From IMG/VR virus record IMGVR_UViG_3300046780_001027, positions 1-49,831 of that record: DNA of 49,831 nt; one strand, written 5' to 3'. Source of the DNA: a virus. Under the pieces are notes generated by a model. That model was given only the letters and a program-made list of their open reading frames with translations, searched no databases and had not been told where the DNA came from. The position numbers and the translations under genes were made by a program. Below are positions 45,793 to 49,831 of the stretch, piece by piece (positions within the stretch are counted from its first letter, which is position 1; each line of letters starts with the position of its first letter).

Positions 45793-47000
45793 CCTGGGCG
45801 CTCTTCCTGGGGCTCCTCGTCGGTGGCATCGCGCAGACGTGGGCCGACGTGTCGTCCCGCTCGCGGCAGGGGGTCCCGGGCGACTGGATCTACTCGAGCA
45901 TCGACCGCGTGTCCCGGTCCGCGATCAACGCGCAGGGACAGGTCGCGCAGGTGGCCACGATCGTGGTCGACACCGCGACCAACTCGGCGACCTACACCTG
46001 GACGATCGAGGGGCAGGTCCTCACCTACACCGCCGACTCCTCCACCAGCGCGACCGAGGTCGGCGACGGGATCGTCGCGGCCATCAACGCGAACGGGATC
46101 GTCCGCGGCAAGGTCACCGCCGTCAACGCCGCGGGCACCGTGACGATCACGGCGCTGCGGGCCGGGACGATCGGCAGCTTCACCGCGTCGGACGCCGACG
46201 CGAAGCTGACGACCACCGAGTCGAGCACGGCCGCGGCCGACGCGTCCGCGATCGAGTTCGGCCGGGCGCTGGTCCTGACCGCGTACAACACCGCCCCGGT
46301 GGGAGCCACCTACGCCGACCAGGAGCGCCTCGCGCGCGTCCCGCTCTCGACCGGGTTCACGGCGCAGGTGATCACGCTCACCTCGGTGAACGGGACGGCG
46401 ACCACCAAGCACATCCGGGCGTTCGAGATCCGCGACGGGGAGCGGGTGCTGATCGTCGACGCGGAGTACGCCGGCTCGGCGACCGAGGCGACCGACGCGA
46501 CCAACATCGCCGCGGCCTTCAACCTCGCGGCTCCCGCGAACACGATCCTCGCCGCTGTCGCGGCCTCGGTCACGGTGACCTTCACGGCCGAGGTGCCGGG
46601 CCTCGAGTTCGAGATCGAGGCCGAGGTCGTCACCGACGGGGACGTGACGATCGCCAACACCACCGGGCCCAGCATCGCTACGAGCCTCCGGCGCGCGTGG
46701 CTCGGGATCTCGCTGTACAGCCCCTCCGATCCGGCGAGCACGATCGGCGGCAGCAACGGCAGCTACGCTGGCAACCAGGGCGTCGAGTACGCCGTGCGCG
46801 GGGTCGTCTGGGTCACCTCGGCGGAGACGCCCGTGGCGGGCGCCACCGTGTACGTCGAGACCGTCACCGGCGCCACCCAGGGCCGCTTCTACGTGTCCGG
46901 CTCCTCCACGCGGGTCGCGCTCGGCCGGGCCTCTGCGCGGTGGGAGCGGGACGGGCTCGTGACCAACGACTCACTCGCCGCGATCCGGCTGGGAGCCTGA
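45789..47000 (+). CDS. Head decoration/structural protein
   Basis: A 403-aa protein. It begins with a hydrophobic segment (MTWALFLGLLVGGIAQTWAD) that may be trimmed. Two beta-rich repeat units follow (YTWTIEGQVLTYTADSSTSA near 80 and a related AFEIRDGERVLIVDAEYAGS near 210), and the C-terminal 100 residues resemble phage head-cement proteins (GATVYVETVTGATQGRFYVS). Placed immediately before the major capsid gene, as decoration genes usually are. Confidence 0.65.
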   Translation: MTWALFLGLLVGGIAQTWADVSSRSRQGVPGDWIYSSIDRVSRSAINAQGQVAQVATIVVDTATNSATYTWTIEGQVLTYTADSSTSATEVGDGIVAAINANGIVRGKVTAVNAAGTVTITALRAGTIGSFTASDADAKLTTTESSTAAADASAIEFGRALVLTAYNTAPVGATYADQERLARVPLSTGFTAQVITLTSVNGTATTKHIRAFEIRDGERVLIVDAEYAGSATEATDATNIAAAFNLAAPANTILAAVAASVTVTFTAEVPGLEFEIEAEVVTDGDVTIANTTGPSIATSLRRAWLGISLYSPSDPASTIGGSNGSYAGNQGVEYAVRGVVWVTSAETPVAGATVYVETVTGATQGRFYVSGSSTRVALGRASARWERDGLVTNDSLAAIRLGA

Positions 47001-47001
47001 G

Positions 47002-48165
47002 ATGCAGCTCTACGATGTGTCCGAGGGCCGCACGGTGCCCCCTGTCGCGATCAGCGCAGCGCTGAACGCCGCCTTCCGGATGCGGTCTCGTCCCGCCGAT
47101 CGCTCGATCGGGGAGGGCGGCCGGTACGACGCCGACGGCTACGTGGCCCTCGACGACACGATCGAGCACTACCACCGGCACGTCGACGGGCTGGCGATCC
47201 GCGCCCTCGGCCAAGGCTGGCGGCCGGGCCCCGAGCTGGTCCAGCGGGCGCAGCGGGCCGACGCGCTGCCGATCGGCGCTGGCGGCTTCCCGCGCGATTT
47301 CGAGTACATCCGGCGCACGGTCCTCGAGGAGAAGCGGCAGCCGCTGACCGCGATGTCGTTCTTCCCGATCGACACGTCGGTTCCGCTCGGCGCGCGGACC
47401 CACACCGCGCGCCGCTCGCTCGGGTACGGCGAAGCGCAGATCTACCGGGGAGGGGCCGAGCACGGTCGCGCCCGGGTGACCTTCGCCGAAGAGGTGTTCA
47501 ACACCTGCTTCATCACCTGCGCGGTCGACCAGAACCTCTTCGACTCGTTCTCGACCGACTTCGCCAGCCTCGGGCTGTACGAGAAGGAACTGCGGCACGC
47601 ATACCGGCTGGTCGAGGAGCGCCGGAATCGGATCTGGTGGTTCGGGGACGTGGGCGCCAACCTGTACGGGGTGGCGAACTACCCGAGCCTGGCGAAGACC
47701 GTGGTCAGCACCGCGTTCACCTCGTCCTCCACGCCGGAGGCGATCGTGGCCGCGCTGCGCGACTTCGTCAACACCCCGATGGTCCAGTCGGGGCTGATGT
47801 TCTCGGCGACGGACCTGCTCGTCTCGCCGAAGATCGGCTCCTACCTGTCCACGCCGATGACCAGCTTCGCGACCATGACGATCCTGAAGACGTTCATGGA
47901 AGGGCAGGCCCAGATCGGCAACGCCGGGATCCGGTCGATCAACATCGCCCCGGAGCTCGCCGGCATCGGGCCGAGCGGCACGGACGCGATGCTGGCCTAC
48001 CGCAAGGACCTCGACACCGTGGGGCTCGTGGACATCCAGCCGCCGACCGCGCTGCCGGTGTTCCAGGCGAGCCCGCTCGACCAGACCACGGTCGTCTTCT
48101 CGTCGATCGGGGGCGCGTCCGCCTACGACGTGGGCAACATGCACCTCGGCTACGTCACCGTCTGA
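47002..48165 (+). CDS. Major capsid protein
   Basis: A 387-aa protein in the capsid position. It resembles the DUF2184/HK97-like major capsid proteins: PRDFEYIRRTVLEEKRQPLT, YGEAQIYRGGAEHGRARVTF, AYRLVEERRNRIWWFGDVGA, SPKIGSYLSTPM. ATG at 47002. It should form the capsid shell with the decoration protein upstream and be processed by the protease at the head of the operon. Confidence 0.8.
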   Translation: MQLYDVSEGRTVPPVAISAALNAAFRMRSRPADRSIGEGGRYDADGYVALDDTIEHYHRHVDGLAIRALGQGWRPGPELVQRAQRADALPIGAGGFPRDFEYIRRTVLEEKRQPLTAMSFFPIDTSVPLGARTHTARRSLGYGEAQIYRGGAEHGRARVTFAEEVFNTCFITCAVDQNLFDSFSTDFASLGLYEKELRHAYRLVEERRNRIWWFGDVGANLYGVANYPSLAKTVVSTAFTSSSTPEAIVAALRDFVNTPMVQSGLMFSATDLLVSPKIGSYLSTPMTSFATMTILKTFMEGQAQIGNAGIRSINIAPELAGIGPSGTDAMLAYRKDLDTVGLVDIQPPTALPVFQASPLDQTTVVFSSIGGASAYDVGNMHLGYVTV

Positions 48166-48179
48166 TCTCGGAGCTGTCC

Positions 48180-48500
48180 GTGAAGTCCTACCGGATCGAG
48201 AACCGCAGCCGCGCCAAGTTCCGCTTCCAGGCCATCGCCAAGGACGGGGCGCGCGACGCCGACCACGACCTCGTGCTGGGGGACGCCCAGGACACCGACG
48301 AGGTGCTCGCGGAGAAGGGCATCGAGCGCAACGCCCGGTGCCCGTCGCCGGTGGTGACCGTGACCGAGGCGCAGCTGGCGAAGCTGTCTCCCGTGGCGCG
48401 GCGGGAGTACGACGCGCTGCGGGCGGGTACTCGCCCGAAGACCGGTCCCTACGCCTCCGGCCCCTGGCCGGTGCTCGTGGTCACCGAGTCCGGCGCGTGA
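48180..48500 (+). CDS. 106-aa head-operon hypothetical protein
   Basis: GTG start at 48180 after CTCGGAGC. VKSYRIENRSRAKFRFQAIA, RDADHDLVLGDAQDTDE, then VTVTEAQLAKLSPVARREYD. No family recognised; follows the capsid gene, so possibly a head-completion accessory. Confidence 0.6.
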   Translation: MKSYRIENRSRAKFRFQAIAKDGARDADHDLVLGDAQDTDEVLAEKGIERNARCPSPVVTVTEAQLAKLSPVARREYDALRAGTRPKTGPYASGPWPVLVVTESGA

Positions 48501-48838
48501 GCACCCCCACCGTCGCCGACTACCGGACCCGGATCCCGATCGCCCACAACGGCGTGCCGAACGTCGTGGTGGAGACGTTCCTCGCGGATGCGGTGACGGC
48601 GCTCGACGCGACGGTGTTCGGGACGCGCCTCGTGGAAGCGTGCGTGTGGTGGGCGGCGGCTCGGATCGAGCACCAGGTCCAGTTGGGGCTCTACCCGACG
48701 GACAGCGCCTGCAATCCGCCGGCTGTCGACATGAGCAAGGTCCAGAAGCCGGATCAGACGGCGTACTGGGTGCTGTACCTGCAGATCCAGAACAGCCGAG
48801 CGGGTTCGGGGCCGTTCGTGGTGACGCAGTCGTGCTGA
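48497..48838 (+). CDS. 113-aa head-tail connector-like protein
   Basis: GTG start at 48497. VSTPTVADYRTRIPIAHNGV, CVWWAAARIEHQVQLGLYPT, then PDQTAYWVLYLQIQNSR. Size, position and helix-rich N-terminus fit DUF4054-type head completion proteins, but the match is weak. Overlaps the next gene by 7 bases. Confidence 0.55.
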   Translation: MSTPTVADYRTRIPIAHNGVPNVVVETFLADAVTALDATVFGTRLVEACVWWAAARIEHQVQLGLYPTDSACNPPAVDMSKVQKPDQTAYWVLYLQIQNSRAGSGPFVVTQSC

Positions 48839-49422
48839 TCGACGTCGAGCAGTTCAAGGGGATCTACGGTCGCATCGTCGGCTCGATGCGGTACGAGGAG
48901 ATCGCCGCGCTGATCGACGGCGCGGACGGCCTGATGGCCCGCTACTGCGGCTACCGTCCGAACACCGCGGGCGCCCGTACCCTGGCCGCCAGCGACTACG
49001 ACCTCTACTACGACGGCCCCGGCCGTGCGCTCCCCGGCACGCTCTGGCTCGGCGCGCGCCCGGTGGTCTCGGTCGCCACGGTCACGGTGTCCGGGACCGT
49101 GCTGACCGTCAACACGGACTACACCGTCGACCTCGAGCGGGGCCGGCTCGGACTCGTCTCGACCGGCGCCCTCGGATCCTGGCCCGTCGGCTTCCAAGCG
49201 ATCGAGGTCACGTTCACCGCGGGCTACGATCCGACGCCCGCCGACCTGATCCCGCTCACCGCCTCCGTCGTCCAGGCGATGTTGGACCGCCCGAACCTGC
49301 AGGGTCAGCAAGCGGCTTCCCTCGGCGGGGTCTCCGTGACGACCTCCGACCTCGACAACTTCTTGCCCGCGGCTGTCCGCGCGGCGCTCGATGCCGGGTA
49401 CAAGCTCGCCGGGTGCTGCTGA
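48832..49422 (+). CDS. Head-tail connector protein
   Basis: A 196-aa protein. LIDVEQFKGIYGRIVGSMRY, ARPVVSVATVTVSGTVLTVN, TDYTVDLERGRLGLVSTGAL and ITFTAGYDPTPADL-like strands match the gp6/HK97-type connector family, with a helical N-terminus and beta tail. GTG start at 48832. It should bind the portal and complete the head. Confidence 0.65.
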   Translation: MLIDVEQFKGIYGRIVGSMRYEEIAALIDGADGLMARYCGYRPNTAGARTLAASDYDLYYDGPGRALPGTLWLGARPVVSVATVTVSGTVLTVNTDYTVDLERGRLGLVSTGALGSWPVGFQAIEVTFTAGYDPTPADLIPLTASVVQAMLDRPNLQGQQAASLGGVSVTTSDLDNFLPAAVRAALDAGYKLAGCC

Positions 49423-49831
49423 TGCTGCTCGAACAGTGGGTCGTCGACCTCCCCGAAGCGCTCGGCAAGCTTCCGAGCCTCGCCGAGCGGAAGCTCCGCG
49501 AGGTCGGCCGCCGCGCCCTCGAGCTCGCCCGCGCGAACGCCCCGTCCGACTCCGGCGCGCTCCGCGAGTCGCTGCAGGTCAACGAGAGCGCCGGTCAGGT
49601 CACGATCTACTCCACCTCGCCCTACGCCGCGATCCAGGAGTACGGCGGGACGATCGTGGGCAACCCCTGGCTCGCGATCCCGCTGGTGGATGCGGTCCGG
49701 GGCCTGCCGGGTCCGCGCTCGGATCCAGCGGACCTGTTCGTGCTGCGGGCCCGCGACGGGCGCCTGTTCCTCGCGAGTCGCCTGTTCGGCCAGCTCCAGA
49801 TCCGCTGGAAGCTCCAGCACTCGGTCACGCT
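49422..49831 (+). CDS. HK97 gp10-like neck/tail-completion protein, partial
   Basis: ATG at 49422 in a TGATG overlap; the frame runs off the window after about 136 residues. SLAERKLREVGRRALELARA, NAPSDSGALRESLQVNES and YSTSPYAAIQEYGGTI are typical of HK97 gp10-family proteins that complete the neck. The 3' end lies beyond 49831. Confidence 0.7.
   Translation, partial: MLLEQWVVDLPEALGKLPSLAERKLREVGRRALELARANAPSDSGALRESLQVNESAGQVTIYSTSPYAAIQEYGGTIVGNPWLAIPLVDAVRGLPGPRSDPADLFVLRARDGRLFLASRLFGQLQIRWKLQHSVT

Overview
The window reads as most of the genome of a temperate tailed phage (Caudoviricetes) of a high-GC bacterium. Evidence: terminase large subunit, portal, Mu gpF-type morphogenesis protein, major capsid, connector genes, endolysin, tyrosine integrase, divergent repressors, and very dense packing with ATGA/GTGA stop-start overlaps and many GTG starts. 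Actinobacteria-like promoter and start features (TANNNT -10 elements, a probable leaderless repressor) fit an actinobacterial host, but this is not proven. An apparently intact attP lies beside the integrase, so the sequence looks like the unintegrated form rather than a prophage cut at attL/attR. Both ends are open: a leftward gene is cut at base 1 and a gp10-like neck gene is cut at base 49831.

Layout. (1) 137-3401, rightward: small membrane proteins, a Cys-rich protein and an M15-type endolysin (lysis module). (2) 3398-4743, leftward: small cassettes separated by repeated hairpins and controlled by a 20-bp palindrome around a small HTH gene. (3) 4740-21883, leftward: a long operon with a PAP2-like membrane protein, attP, integrase, an excisionase-like HTH protein, a PadR regulator, ASCH and DUF1643 proteins, ThyX, a DUF3310 protein, an SSB-like protein, a deoxyribosyltransferase, a C5-cytosine methyltransferase and many small unknowns. 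(4) 21900-22920: the switch, with divergent HTH genes and a repeated CAAACG-N5-CGTTTG operator. (5) 23070-33937, rightward: a PAPS-reductase-like protein, an acetyltransferase-like protein, a SNF2-type helicase plus DNA methyltransferase, a DEAH helicase, a RuvC-like protein, a RecD-like helicase and an SF3 primase-helicase, followed by an iteron-bearing non-coding stretch that may be the origin. (6) 34280-37582: small terminase and accessory cassettes on both strands. (7) 37628-44165, leftward: TerL, head morphogenesis, Zn-ribbon protein, portal. (8) 44345-49831, rightward: protease/scaffold, decoration protein, capsid, connectors.

The most unusual finding is a pair of HNH-family endonuclease genes, one at the 5' end of thyX and one at the 5' end of terL, with the same architecture. 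In both, the native start of the target gene survives upstream as a truncated stub that keeps its GTGA overlap with the preceding gene. The endonuclease ORF follows, and then the target gene restarts with a second 5' end that encodes nearly the same peptide in different codons. Both inserts look less GC-rich than their surroundings. This suggests endonuclease elements that bring a recoded replacement for the part of the gene they displace. Other notable features are an attP with arm-type repeats, a portal fused to a 2H-phosphoesterase-like (Acb1-like) domain, and operators placed exactly between -35 and -10 elements.
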